The notes under the pieces are model-generated. The model searched no databases. It was not told the origin of the DNA and saw only the letters and a list, made by a program, of their open reading frames with translations. A DNA stretch of 46,803 bases, taken from NCBI GenBank assembly GCA_023267045.1, contig JAHFOB010000007.1, positions 1-46,803 on the forward strand. Reading direction: 5' to 3'. Numbering within the stretch: the first letter of the stretch is position 1; each line of letters starts with the position of its first letter. The DNA is from Candidatus Zambryskiibacteriota bacterium (GTDB lineage: Bacteria > Patescibacteriota > Minisyncoccia > Phycocordibacterales > DATDWN01). Shown here piece by piece: positions 14,248-21,710 of the stretch. The translations under genes and the position numbers were made by a program.

Positions 14248-14496
14248 TTAAAAATAACTTATGGCTAAAAATGACACACAAAATAAAAAAATGGAAACCA
14301 AAATAAAAAGTGTTTTGCCTACTAAAATACCGTGATTTTTCATGCCATAGGCGGACCAGTGATATATTAAAACTGACGAAACGATAATATAAAAAATAAA
14401 AAAAACCAGAAGAATAAGCAAAAGAACTGGAGTATTTATGAACAAAGATAGAGAAACGTTATGGAAACCTGGTACTTCAATAGGTGGTAAATCCAT
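14248..14496 (-). CDS. Small two-span membrane protein
   Basis: The 82-residue product has two long hydrophobic segments (about residues 20-42 and 58-80) joined by a short HWSAYGMKNHG loop. I recognise no family. A perfect extended -10 (TGTTATAAT) six bases before the ATG makes it the leaderless first gene of the operon with the PH-domain protein. Confidence 0.7.
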   Translation of the reverse strand: MDLPPIEVPGFHNVSLSLFINTPVLLLILLVFFIFYIIVSSVLIYHWSAYGMKNHGILVGKTLFILVSIFLFCVSFLAISYF

Positions 14497-14502
14497 GGCT
14501 AA

Positions 14503-14511
14503 ATTATAACA
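14503..14511 (-). promoter_or_regulatory. Extended -10 promoter of the small membrane protein / PH-domain operon
   Basis: On the minus strand TGTTATAAT is followed by TTAGCC and the ATG at 14496. Confidence 0.7.
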
Positions 14512-14517
14512 AAAAAT

Positions 14518-15114
14518 CTACTGCTTAGTAAAGAATTTTTTGGCATACTTGTTTATCACTACATACAAAAGAACGATAAATACAACCAAGCTAATAGTAA
14601 TGAAGGCAATATGGTCAAAAAGACCATCGATTTTTACATACGAACTGCCTGCATAGTAACCAATAAACAAAAGTATTATAACTTTTGGAACAGTGCCTAT
14701 AAAACTATAAAAAAGAAATTGTGGGAAGCTAACTCTAGCTATTCCGGCTGAAATTTGAACTGCTCCCCCTATACCATGTGATACTTTGGCAAGGAGAAAA
14801 GTTTTGGCTTTGTGATTTCTAAAATGTTCTTCTAAAAATTCTTCACTTTTTTCGTCGTAACCAACAAAACTTGCGTATTTTTTTATCCAAATCCATTTTC
14901 GCCAAAATTTGCCGATAGTGTAATAAAGACAATCCCCAATGACATCTGCAACGGTCAAAACTACAAAAGCAGTCGGACCATTTAAATACTTTAAACTAAC
15001 TAAAAAACCAGAAATGATTATTATGATCGGGCCTTCCACTATAGCTATCGGAAAAATTAAAAAATATCTATAATGTTCTAAAATAGCCAAAGTTTCCGAT
15101 GGAGAAATGAACAT
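14518..15114 (-). CDS. DedA family membrane protein
   Basis: The 198-residue protein shows the DedA pattern clearly: FPIAIVEGPIIIIISGFLV near the N-terminus, GDCLYYTIGKFWRKW, and FLLAKVSHGIGGAVQISAGIARVSFPQFL in the middle, then a long final membrane segment. The glutamate in the first re-entrant loop is present. DedA proteins move lipids such as undecaprenyl phosphate across the membrane. It is the second DedA-like gene in the window and is closer to the family consensus than the one at 10417. Confidence 0.9.
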   Translation of the reverse strand: MFISPSETLAILEHYRYFLIFPIAIVEGPIIIIISGFLVSLKYLNGPTAFVVLTVADVIGDCLYYTIGKFWRKWIWIKKYASFVGYDEKSEEFLEEHFRNHKAKTFLLAKVSHGIGGAVQISAGIARVSFPQFLFYSFIGTVPKVIILLFIGYYAGSSYVKIDGLFDHIAFITISLVVFIVLLYVVINKYAKKFFTKQ

Positions 15115-15263
15115 CTTAATATATTCCCAATTTTTTAGACTTTTAGCAAGGAATAAATTCGCTGTTTTTGTTGAGCGTTTGACATAACAGAGAAAAATTT
15201 GTAATATTTAGATAAGTTTGCTCTTTGGTATTTTGACAAAAACTCCAGCAAAAGAGGTGTGAG

Positions 15264-15620
15264 ATGAAAAAGACTCTAGTTTTGATCCTCGTCGTGGTTT
15301 GCTGGGGTTGCATACAAAGAACTCCAACAGCACCAGAAACCGTGAACCTTATAATTGGCAAGCCAGAAGTAACACTCTTGTGCAACGGGCAGAAGGACTC
15401 TTGCCCAGTTAGCTACAGAGGTGTGGCAAATGTTACTTGGTCTGCCACCAATGCCACTATTTGCCCCAAAACCCCCGCTAGCGGAAACTGGGACACTCAT
15501 GGTTACATACCTGTTGGAAACCTGACCTCTAATCGTATTTACTATTTGGTCTGTAAAAACGACCTTGGGGATGTCGCTTCCGCAGATGTCACCATCCTTG
15601 TTGGTTCACCGACAAAATGA
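15264..15620 (+). CDS. Secreted lipoprotein with Ig-like repeat, hypothetical
   Basis: The 118-residue product begins with a lipoprotein signal peptide (KKTLVLILVVVCWGC; the cysteine at residue 16 fits a lipobox). The rest looks like one Ig-like beta domain, with the phrase VTWSATNATIC and a second pair of cysteines. This resembles domains repeated in Parcubacteria surface proteins. AGAGGTGTGAG before the ATG is a good Shine-Dalgarno sequence, and a hairpin terminator follows, so this is a free-standing gene of the GC-richer style. No partner is evident. Confidence 0.75.
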   Translation: MKKTLVLILVVVCWGCIQRTPTAPETVNLIIGKPEVTLLCNGQKDSCPVSYRGVANVTWSATNATICPKTPASGNWDTHGYIPVGNLTSNRIYYLVCKNDLGDVASADVTILVGSPTK

Positions 15621-15646
15621 TCTGGAAAAATCATCAAACCGCCATA

Positions 15647-15684
15647 CGGCTAGTCCCCTTAACTGGGAATTAGCCGTTTTGTTT
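15647..15684 (+). terminator. Terminator of the lipoprotein gene
   Basis: CGGCTAgtCCC pairs with GGGaatTAGCCG, followed by TTTTGTTT. Confidence 0.75.
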
Positions 15685-15721
15685 GACTAAAATAGTCTTT
15701 TTATGCTTTAATTAAGGCTAT

Positions 15722-15740
15722 TCCGCCAAGGCGGATTTTT
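15722..15740 (+). terminator. Short hairpin with T run
   Basis: TCCGCC pairs with GGCGGA around two bases, followed by TTTTT. It could be a second terminator for the same unit. Confidence 0.5.
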
Positions 15741-15790
15741 GAATGCTTTGAAAACAAGCTAAATATGAAAGTAATTAAAAAAACTTTCAT

Positions 15791-15896
15791 AATTTGGATG
15801 AAGTTCAAGGCGGAAAGATAAATGGACGAGGAGCCGTATTTGAAATACGGTGATGAGAACATTTGGCTTTCCAACGCAGAAATTCGCCAAATTTGG
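15791..15896. repeat. Foldable intergenic element A (upstream of typA)
   Basis: The block is closed by AATTTGG (15791-15797) and CCAAATT (15887-15893). It contains GTTCAAGGCGGA, GAGCC, a perfect hairpin CCGTATT/AATACGG (15834-15850), and GGTGATGAGAAC. The same words in the same order occur at 27385-27453 and 39871-39940. It lies in the typA leader. An open frame runs through it into typA but is probably not coding. Confidence 0.45.
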
Positions 15897-15908
15897 AAGT
15901 TTAATATT

Positions 15909-17753
15909 ATGGAAATTCGCAATATAGCAATAATAGCCCACGTCGACCACGGTAAAACAACCCTGACAGACGCCCTAATGAAGCAGACGGGCATGACAAC
16001 CGAAGAAGGCGCTACTATGGACTCAAACGCCCTTGAACAGGAGCGCGGTATTACTATATACGCCAAAAATACTTCCGTTTATTACCCATCCAAGGAATCT
16101 GGCCGAGAAGTGACAAAAATAAATATCGTTGATACTCCCGGCCACTCTGATTTCGGCTCCGAGGTAGAACGCGTTCTACGATCGATTGACACTGTCCTCC
16201 TTTTGGTTGACGCACAGGAAGGTCCGATGCCTCAAACACGTTTTGTTTTGAAAAAATCTCTTGAATTAGGATTGAAACCAATTGTTATTATAAACAAAAT
16301 AGACAAACCGGCTGCTCGACCAGACGAAGTTCACGAAATGGTTTTGGAACTTTTTCTCGAACTCGGAGCAAATGATAGTCAGCTCGATTTCACAACAGTT
16401 TTCGCTATCGGCCGAGAAGGAGTAGCAAAAATGAAATTGACAGATGAATCAAAAGATCTCACTCCCCTTCTTGAAACTATTTTGAAAGAAGTACCTCCAG
16501 CAAGTGGAGACAAAAACTTGCCAGCTCGACTCCAATCTTTTAACCTGGCCTACGACAACTTTCTTGGACGCCTAGCTGTTTGTCGAGTGTACGAAGGTAC
16601 AATAAAAAATGGCGACATTGTGTTTGTAAAAAGTCATGCCGTAAGTCCTGACCAAAGGGAAGGAGCAATAAAAACAGTTACAGGAAAACTGACAAAAATG
16701 TTCTCTTTTGAAGGAGTAAAGCGAGTGGAAACACAGGAGGCAACCGCTGGGGATATTGTTATGATCGCTGGACTTCCAACTGTCTACATCGGTGACACGA
16801 TTTGCAAAGACGAAAATGCTGTGCTTTTGCCGTCGATAAACATTGACGAGCCGACAATTTCACTAAACTTTTTAGTTAACGACTCGCCGTTTGCAGGACG
16901 TGAAGGAAAATTTGTGACCGGAAGACAAATCCGTGAACGACTAGAGAAAGAGCTGGAAATAAACGTCGGATTGAAAGTTGATTGGAACCCCAGTAGTGGA
17001 GCAGAGCTCACTACGGGGCAAGCAAAAAATATTGAAGGCTACACAGTCTATGGCAGAGGAGAGTTACACATTGCAATCCTCTGTGAAAATATGCGACGCG
17101 AAGGATATGAATTACAAGTTTCTCAACCACAAGTTATTATAAAAGAAGTAAATGATGTCAAAATGGAACCGTTTGAGGAAACTATTGTTGATGTGCCTGA
17201 TGCAATGGCAAGTTCTGTTATTTCCAAACTGACAGAGCGCAAGGGCTTACTGATGAACGTAAAACAAGGTCACGGTACACAGAGACTGACATTTGAAATA
17301 CCAACTCGCGGACTGTTGGGTTACAGAGGTGCATTTATGGTAGACACAAAAGGTCAAGGAATCTTGTCGTCACGATTTGTAGAATTTAGAGAATACGTTG
17401 GCGAAATAAAAAGAACAAAATACGGATCAATGGTGTCAATGGAGAGGGGTAAAGCTCTGGCCTTTGCACTAGACAACTTACAACAGAGAGGAACTTTGTA
17501 TATTGACCCAGGAACTGAAGTTTACGAAGGTATGGTTATCGGCAATGTTTCAAAAGGCGATGACTTATCTGTAAATCCAACAAAAGGAAAACAACTGACA
17601 AACATGCGAGCATCTGGTTCAGACGATAGCGTTTACCTTGCCGCAACAGTAAAACTTGATATAGAAAAAGCTATGGAAATAATGTCTGGTGACGAATTCA
17701 TAGAAATAACTCCAAAATCAGTTCGCTTGCGAAAGAAGATTATAAAAAAATAA
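15909..17753 (+). CDS. typA: Translational GTPase TypA/BipA
   Basis: TypA is a ribosome-binding GTPase of the EF-G family involved in assembly and stress growth. The 614-residue product starts [19 protein letters not shown] (G1), with the G2-G3 region RGITIYAKN and DTPGHSDFG, and NKID (G4). The C-terminal BipA-specific region has [22 protein letters not shown]. Length matches the family (about 605-615). The frame is open 29 codons further upstream, but homology starts at 15909 and GGAAG stands ten bases before that ATG. The gene stands alone between hairpin elements. Confidence 0.96.
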   Translation: MEIRNIAIIAHVDHGKTTLTDALMKQTGMTTEEGATMDSNALEQERGITIYAKNTSVYYPSKESGREVTKINIVDTPGHSDFGSEVERVLRSIDTVLLLVDAQEGPMPQTRFVLKKSLELGLKPIVIINKIDKPAARPDEVHEMVLELFLELGANDSQLDFTTVFAIGREGVAKMKLTDESKDLTPLLETILKEVPPASGDKNLPARLQSFNLAYDNFLGRLAVCRVYEGTIKNGDIVFVKSHAVSPDQREGAIKTVTGKLTKMFSFEGVKRVETQEATAGDIVMIAGLPTVYIGDTICKDENAVLLPSINIDEPTISLNFLVNDSPFAGREGKFVTGRQIRERLEKELEINVGLKVDWNPSSGAELTTGQAKNIEGYTVYGRGELHIAILCENMRREGYELQVSQPQVIIKEVNDVKMEPFEETIVDVPDAMASSVISKLTERKGLLMNVKQGHGTQRLTFEIPTRGLLGYRGAFMVDTKGQGILSSRFVEFREYVGEIKRTKYGSMVSMERGKALAFALDNLQQRGTLYIDPGTEVYEGMVIGNVSKGDDLSVNPTKGKQLTNMRASGSDDSVYLAATVKLDIEKAMEIMSGDEFIEITPKSVRLRKKIIKK

Positions 17754-17771
17754 ACTTCTATAAAATAAAAG

Positions 17772-17808
17772 AAAGCCTTGGTGGTCGGGACCTGACCACC
17801 AAGGCTTT
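17772..17808. terminator. Bidirectional terminator between typA and the first HTH-like gene
   Basis: A perfect 15-bp stem, AAAGCCTTGGTGGTC with its complement, surrounds a seven-base loop. The minus direction has the better T tract (CTTTCTTTTATTTTA). Confidence 0.88.
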
Positions 17809-17815
17809 CAAACTT

Positions 17816-18133
17816 CTACGGGCTGGAAACGTCCTGTTCCCCTACGACCTGATAGGCACCTTCAGTTGGAGGAGGTCCGAAAACCAGGGTGATGAGATCG
17901 TCCACAAACTCTTTCAGACCGACTCCTTGGAGATTCAAAACCTCGAAAGTCCTTTCGACTTCCGCGCGTGATGGCTTCTTGCCAACACCTTCCCTGACGT
18001 GATGAATAGTCTCCAGAGAAACACCAGCCACTGTGGCATGATGTTCTCGATTGTTGATTCTCGCCCAAGTTCGATAGCGAAGAGCAATGAAAGAAAGCTG
18101 TTTCTTAGCTTCCCCTTCCGTCAACGTTACCAT
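17816..18133 (-). CDS. Small helical protein, possible HTH, paralogue of 18283
   Basis: The 105-residue product is mostly helical, with a central segment VAGVSLETIHHVREGVGKKPS that looks like a helix-turn-helix recognition region followed by a short C-terminal helical domain ending in VDDLITLVF. It can be aligned over about 70 residues with the product of the neighbouring gene at 18283. The open frame extends to 18208, but the ATG at 18133 has a strong GGGTG Shine-Dalgarno sequence seven bases upstream. It has its own terminator. Composition is more GC-rich than nearby core genes. Function unknown. Confidence 0.6.
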   Translation of the reverse strand: MVTLTEGEAKKQLSFIALRYRTWARINNREHHATVAGVSLETIHHVREGVGKKPSRAEVERTFEVLNLQGVGLKEFVDDLITLVFGPPPTEGAYQVVGEQDVSSP

Positions 18134-18224
18134 TTTCACCCACCCCCCTTTGTTTCCAGCAAAAACAATTCCATATATAATAAAAACATTTTTAAAATTT
18201 TTTTGCAAATTTTTTTTCAGAAAA

Positions 18225-18263
18225 AAGAAAACCTTGGTAGCGATGAGAAGTCGCTACCAAGAT
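18225..18263 (-). terminator. Terminator of the second HTH-like gene
   Basis: On the minus strand CTTGGTAGCGA pairs with TCGCTACCAAG around an eight-base loop, then GGTTTTCTTTTTTC. Confidence 0.88.
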
Positions 18264-18282
18264 TTTTTACTGCACGAAGAAC

Positions 18283-18609
18283 TTAACTTCTGCCGAAACT
18301 GCGCGAGTCGAAACGTCCGTGACTTCGACACTTCCGTGGCAACTGCCGATGTCGCCTGGAATAAACACTGCCCAAGAGATCGTTTATTGCAGCTCGATCT
18401 TCTCTTCGAAAACCGAGAGAACCGATCGCTTTTTTCAAAACCTCTGGTTTCACCCGGTGTGCCTGACCACTCTGCATTAAGTTAAACGCAGACTTACCAA
18501 ATTGTAAGTGGAGATCGTGTATCTTTTTTTGATACACCAGAACCTCAAGTTGATTGGTCACGAGGGTGGCAAGAGATTTCAAGGCAATGTGTCTGTTTGG
18601 TGTTGGCAA
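18283..18609 (-). CDS. Small helical protein, possible HTH, paralogue of 17816
   Basis: The 108-residue product begins at a TTG codon with GGAGG six bases upstream. The core (residues about 10-85) aligns with the previous gene: a hydrophobic first helix, a central FGKSAFNLMQSGQAHRVKP region in the place of the recognition helix, and a C-terminal RAAINDLLGSVY. The last 25 residues are arginine- and serine-rich and probably disordered. It has its own terminator. I infer a DNA- or RNA-binding role only from the weak helix-turn-helix appearance. Confidence 0.55.
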   Translation of the reverse strand: MPTPNRHIALKSLATLVTNQLEVLVYQKKIHDLHLQFGKSAFNLMQSGQAHRVKPEVLKKAIGSLGFRREDRAAINDLLGSVYSRRHRQLPRKCRSHGRFDSRSFGRS

Positions 18610-18701
18610 ACCTAACCTCCGAGAGAAGAATTACCCAAGTAGTTCTAAGCTCTGCTTCCATTTATAATCTAATCATTCTAGGAGAAATTTTGCAACTGAT
18701 G

Positions 18702-19469
18702 TCAAAGTGTCTCTTTGACATCATATTCTCCAACCCTAGTTCTTTTTATATGAAAAGTGACAGCTGAAGTTCCAAGGCTTTCAGCAAGATCAGAAACAAA
18801 CTGGCGGACATAAAACCCACTTGAAACTGTCATAGAAATTCTGTGAATTATGAACATGTCAAAGGTGCCCTTTGACATCACCTCTCGCCAATTCTCTATT
18901 ATTTCATTTTGGCGAAAATCTCCAGAAACTAGAGATATTTTTGAAATAATTTCTTTCAATAATTCAGAGCTGGAAACAGACTTTTCAGAAATAAATTTTG
19001 CCTTATAAATCTCAACCTCGTGACTTGGAATTTCAATTTCTCCTATTTTCCCTTCCCTCGCCCACTGAAACAAAGACTTACCCAAAACTGGTTTTGAAGA
19101 ATACGCTGGATATTTTTGCACAAACTTCCCAATTAATTTTTTTAATTCTTTTTCAATGTCTTCCACTTTATGAACTTTACAAACTTTATAACTTTCAACT
19201 TTTCCCAGCACATCAAGCGTATCCGTCTCAAAACCCCACAATATTTCGAATTCGTATGTTTTTTGCAGATCAAGGTACTTTTCCTTATTTAGTATTTCAT
19301 CACCAGAGAGAACAAGAAGAAGTCCTTCTGCCATAGGATCCAAACGTCCAGCATATGTCATGATAGTATCTTTATATTCCGGATTTTCATATTTCCATCT
19401 TAAAATAGCCTGATATGGAGTTTCACCAAGTTTTTTGTATACCATGATTACACCACTATTTTTTTCCAT
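18702..19469 (-). CDS. truB: tRNA pseudouridine-55 synthase TruB
   Basis: TruB makes pseudouridine at position 55 of tRNA. The catalytic segment YAGRLDPMAEGLLLV holds the essential aspartate, and the N-terminal MVYKKLGETPYQAI corresponds to the family's IDKP-type start, shifted from consensus. About 255 residues are used from the ATG at 19469. The frame opens 16 codons further upstream, but that part overlaps the divergent hisS promoter region and shows no homology. The protein lacks an obvious PUA domain. TGCTATAGT upstream provides a short-leader transcript. Confidence 0.9.
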   Translation of the reverse strand: MEKNSGVIMVYKKLGETPYQAILRWKYENPEYKDTIMTYAGRLDPMAEGLLLVLSGDEILNKEKYLDLQKTYEFEILWGFETDTLDVLGKVESYKVCKVHKVEDIEKELKKLIGKFVQKYPAYSSKPVLGKSLFQWAREGKIGEIEIPSHEVEIYKAKFISEKSVSSSELLKEIISKISLVSGDFRQNEIIENWREVMSKGTFDMFIIHRISMTVSSGFYVRQFVSDLAESLGTSAVTFHIKRTRVGEYDVKETL

Positions 19470-19492
19470 ATATTCTGTTACACTATAGCAAT

Positions 19493-20440
19493 ATGAGTGA
19501 TAAATCAAAATTATCAACAGAACCTTATAAGGGTGTGCGTGACTTCTATCCAGAGGACATGGCTATCCAGAATTACATATTTGAGACTTGGAAAAAAGTA
19601 GCGGAAAGCTTCGGATACCAGGAATACAGTGCTTCTATCCTTGAGCCAGCAGAACTCTACAAAACTAAAACCAGTGATGAAATCGTAAACGAACAAATGT
19701 TTACATTTACTGATCGTGGAGATCGAGAAGTTGCTCTACGACCAGAAATGACGCCGACACTAGCCCGGATGATCGCTGCTCGACGCAAATCACTGAAATT
19801 TCCTGTGCGTTGGTTTTCTATTCCAAATGTTTTCCGTTATGAAAAGCCCCAACGTGGTCGCAAGCGAGAACACTGGCAACTGAACTGCGACTTGATGGCA
19901 ACAGATAATTTTGCCGGATTGGATGGCGAAGTAGAAATAGTTAAAATTGCGTATGATGTTATGAAAGCTTTTGGAGCAAAAGATGAAGATTTCACAATTA
20001 AGATAAGTGATAGAAAAATTCTTAATACTTACTTACAAATGCAAGGAGTCAGTAATGAAAATATTCCCAAAGTTATAAAATTATATGACAAAATGGATAA
20101 AATATCTGACGATGAATTTTCTTCTGAACTTAAAAAGCTTGATGCGCCACCCCCAGCTAAGGATTTTGGATTTAATTTGGAGAAATATAAATCCGCCGGT
20201 ATAAAAAATATTGAAATCGATGCTAGTATTGTTCGTGGTTTTGACTATTACACAGGCATGATTTTCGAAGTTTTTGACACAAGCCCAGAAAACAACCGCT
20301 CGCTTTTTGGTGGTGGACGATATGACAATTTACTCGAGATTTTCGGCGTAGAACCAGTTCCTACTGTAGGTTTTGGTATGGGAGATGTCACTATCCGCGA
20401 TTTTCTTGAAACTCATAAACTCGGACCGTATACCCTGTAG
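19493..20440 (+). CDS. hisS: Histidyl-tRNA synthetase core lacking the anticodon-binding domain
   Basis: The 315-residue protein has the class II core: motif 2 as FRYEKPQRGRKREHWQLNCD, the HisRS-specific RGFDYYTGMIFEVF, and motif 3 as GGGRYDNLLEIFG with GFGMGD. Bacterial HisRS is normally about 420 residues. Here the protein stops some 20 residues after motif 3, so the C-terminal anticodon-binding domain is absent. There is no room for it downstream, since another gene starts 82 bases later. It is unlikely to be HisZ, because the histidine-site residues are kept and no his operon is near. TGTTACACT just upstream gives a near-leaderless start. Confidence 0.88.
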   Translation: MSDKSKLSTEPYKGVRDFYPEDMAIQNYIFETWKKVAESFGYQEYSASILEPAELYKTKTSDEIVNEQMFTFTDRGDREVALRPEMTPTLARMIAARRKSLKFPVRWFSIPNVFRYEKPQRGRKREHWQLNCDLMATDNFAGLDGEVEIVKIAYDVMKAFGAKDEDFTIKISDRKILNTYLQMQGVSNENIPKVIKLYDKMDKISDDEFSSELKKLDAPPPAKDFGFNLEKYKSAGIKNIEIDASIVRGFDYYTGMIFEVFDTSPENNRSLFGGGRYDNLLEIFGVEPVPTVGFGMGDVTIRDFLETHKLGPYTL

Positions 20441-20521
20441 TGAAAATGACATGATATTAACAACTTATTTAAATAAAATTGATGTAGTGCTCTTTGAGCA
20501 ATGTCATTTTCTACTACAGGG
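20433..20521 (+). promoter_or_regulatory. Stem-loop between hisS and the exonuclease gene, ending at the ATG
   Basis: CCCTGTAGTGAAAATGACAT (20433-20452) holds the hisS stop and pairs with 20501-20521, the complementary strand with one bulged base. The 3' arm ends in GGG directly before the ATG at 20522. The layout is like the hpf and rpoD leaders. The loop is about 48 bases. Confidence 0.6.
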
Positions 20522-21103
20522 ATGCGAAAAATAGTTTTTGATATTGAAACCAGAAACATTTTCCAAGATGTCGGGTCAAACAATCCGGCTGATTTAGATA
20601 TTTCTGTTATTGGTGTCTATGACTACGAGACAGATAAATATCACAGTTTTATTCAAGAAGAATTCGACAAAATGTGGCCATTTTTCCAAAAAGCCGAAAT
20701 GATTATTACCTTTAACGGCGAATATTTTGATATACCACTCTTGAATAAATATTACAAAAAAGCAGGTCTGGGAGATGTCACAAAAATCAGATCACTAGAC
20801 ATTTTCAAAGAAATAAAAAACACTTCAGGACGATGGCTCAAGCTCGACAAAATAGCCGAGGGAACATTTGGTATAAATAAAATTGGTGACGGACTAGAAG
20901 CCGTGGCTTGGTGGAGAAAAGGAGAAATAGAAAAAATACGCAAATACTGTTTAGATGACGTAAAAATAACAAAAGATGTTTACGAATTTGCTATGAAAAA
21001 CAAACGTCTAATGTTCAAAGAAGGACCATTTACAAAAGAAATAAAGCTAGAAACAAAACACTGGGAACCGGTGGCGGAAGTTAGGACACAGTCGCTTTTC
21101 TAG
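20522..21103 (+). CDS. RNase H-like 3'-5' exonuclease (YprB-type)
   Basis: The 193-residue product has the DEDD pattern: FDIET near the N-terminus (D7, E9 from the chosen ATG), TFNGEYFDIPLL in the middle and YCLDDVKIT near the end. This matches the RNase_H_2/YprB family, predicted single-strand 3'-5' exonucleases related to the PolB proofreading domain. I start it at 20522 rather than 20501, because the catalytic strand follows at once and the upstream ATG lies in a hairpin arm. Substrate is not known. Confidence 0.82.
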   Translation: MRKIVFDIETRNIFQDVGSNNPADLDISVIGVYDYETDKYHSFIQEEFDKMWPFFQKAEMIITFNGEYFDIPLLNKYYKKAGLGDVTKIRSLDIFKEIKNTSGRWLKLDKIAEGTFGINKIGDGLEAVAWWRKGEIEKIRKYCLDDVKITKDVYEFAMKNKRLMFKEGPFTKEIKLETKHWEPVAEVRTQSLF

Positions 21104-21107
21104 AACA

Positions 21108-21230
21108 ACAAAATCTCTTTCTCCTAATATCTCTCAAAGGGCACGGATATTTTCTTGCTAGAAAATTCCTCGAGATCGCGCCGTCGCGCTCTCTGGGCCC
21201 TTCTCAAGACATTAGTCAACGAGATTTTGT
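21108..21230 (+). ncRNA. Candidate structured RNA 1 (or inverted-repeat element)
   Basis: Ends ACAAAATCTC and GAGATTTTGT form a perfect 10-bp stem. Inside are CTAAT/ATTAG, AAGGGC/GCCCTT and two hairpins: GGAtATTTTC with GAAAATTCC, and GAGAtCGCG with CGCGcTCTC. The nested helices use most bases of the 123-base block. Strand of action is unknown; the plus strand would be read from the exonuclease gene. No known RNA family is recognised. Confidence 0.45.
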
Positions 21231-21260
21231 CAGCTGTAAAGTCATTATATTTACCACTAA

Positions 21261-21388
21261 ACAAAATTTCGTCGAATCATAACTTTTTATAGTATCTGCG
21301 GAACCTGTGAAAAGGTGAGCAGAAAGAAAATTTTCAGCAGAAAATTATTCTGTTACTAGAAAAAGTTGTGACGAGTAAGAGATTTTGT
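21261..21388 (+). ncRNA. Candidate structured RNA 2 (or inverted-repeat element)
   Basis: ACAAAAT/ATTTTGT, CGTC/GACG, AACTTTTT/AAAAAGTT and TAGTA/TACTA stack towards a three-way junction. It has two hairpins: TCTGC/GCAGA (21295-21323), which contains ACCT/AGGT flanked by tandem G-A pairs like a kink-turn, and CAGAA/TTCTG (21338-21352). It follows element 1 by 30 bases and shares its end sequence. Confidence 0.45.
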
Positions 21389-21400
21389 GCAATCTAAATT

Positions 21401-21443
21401 TTTTTATAAAAAAAAGCCCAGGGAGAAAAGTTCTCTCCCTGGG
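21401..21443 (-). terminator. Terminator of the 28-codon gene
   Basis: On the minus strand CCCAGGGAGA pairs with TCTCCCTGGG, followed by a long T run. Confidence 0.85.
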
Positions 21444-21469
21444 GAAGTGCCGGCGCCGGACGTGAGGCG

Positions 21470-21556
21470 CTAGCGGGCCGCCGAGGTGGTCGCGATGAAG
21501 CAATGAGTGGCCATCTGGCCGAACCGTCCGCCCTGAGGCGGAGAGTGGAAACGCAT
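21470..21556 (-). CDS. 28-residue peptide gene with its own promoter and terminator
   Basis: The ORF encodes 28 residues (MRFHSPPQGG at the start, HCFIATTSAAR at the end). It is a complete small unit: a consensus promoter (21605-21633), a GATTTGGC hairpin in the leader, GGGAG eight bases before the ATG, and a strong terminator. The sequence is much more GC-rich than the surrounding core genes. No family is recognised. The transcript could also act as an RNA; translation rests on the Shine-Dalgarno sequence alone. Confidence 0.45.
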   Translation of the reverse strand: MRFHSPPQGGRFGQMATHCFIATTSAAR

Positions 21557-21604
21557 GAGGTTTCTCCCTTCTGGATTTGGCCCAATGCCAAATCTCTACC
21601 TACC

Positions 21605-21633
21605 ATCCTAGCATACCCACATTTTTCTGTCAA
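21605..21633 (-). promoter_or_regulatory. Consensus sigma-70 promoter for the 28-codon gene
   Basis: On the minus strand TTGACA (21628-21633), 17 bases and TAGGAT (21605-21610). Confidence 0.8.
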
Positions 21634-21650
21634 GCACCATTTTGAATATG

Positions 21651-21690
21651 AAAAAACGGCTGGTCTGGGTGTTAACCCAAACCAACCGTT
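21651..21690 (-). terminator. Terminator of the 217-residue hypothetical gene
   Basis: AACGGcTGGTcTGGGT and its imperfect complement form a stem around GTTA, followed by a T run on the minus strand. Confidence 0.85.
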
Positions 21691-21710
21691 GTGTATCGTC
21701 GGAAGATTCT

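Noticed and set aside
15822-15908. 29-codon in-frame extension of TypA
   Set aside because: It runs through the foldable element A, lacks homology, and typA homologues begin at 15909.
19493-20440. HisZ (regulatory HisRS-like protein)
   Set aside because: HisRS active-site and histidine-recognition segments are kept, and no histidine biosynthesis genes are near.
21108-21388. RNase P RNA, tmRNA or SRP RNA in this gap
   Set aside because: The conserved cores (P4 sequences, tRNA-like ends, GGAA tetraloop S domain) are not present.
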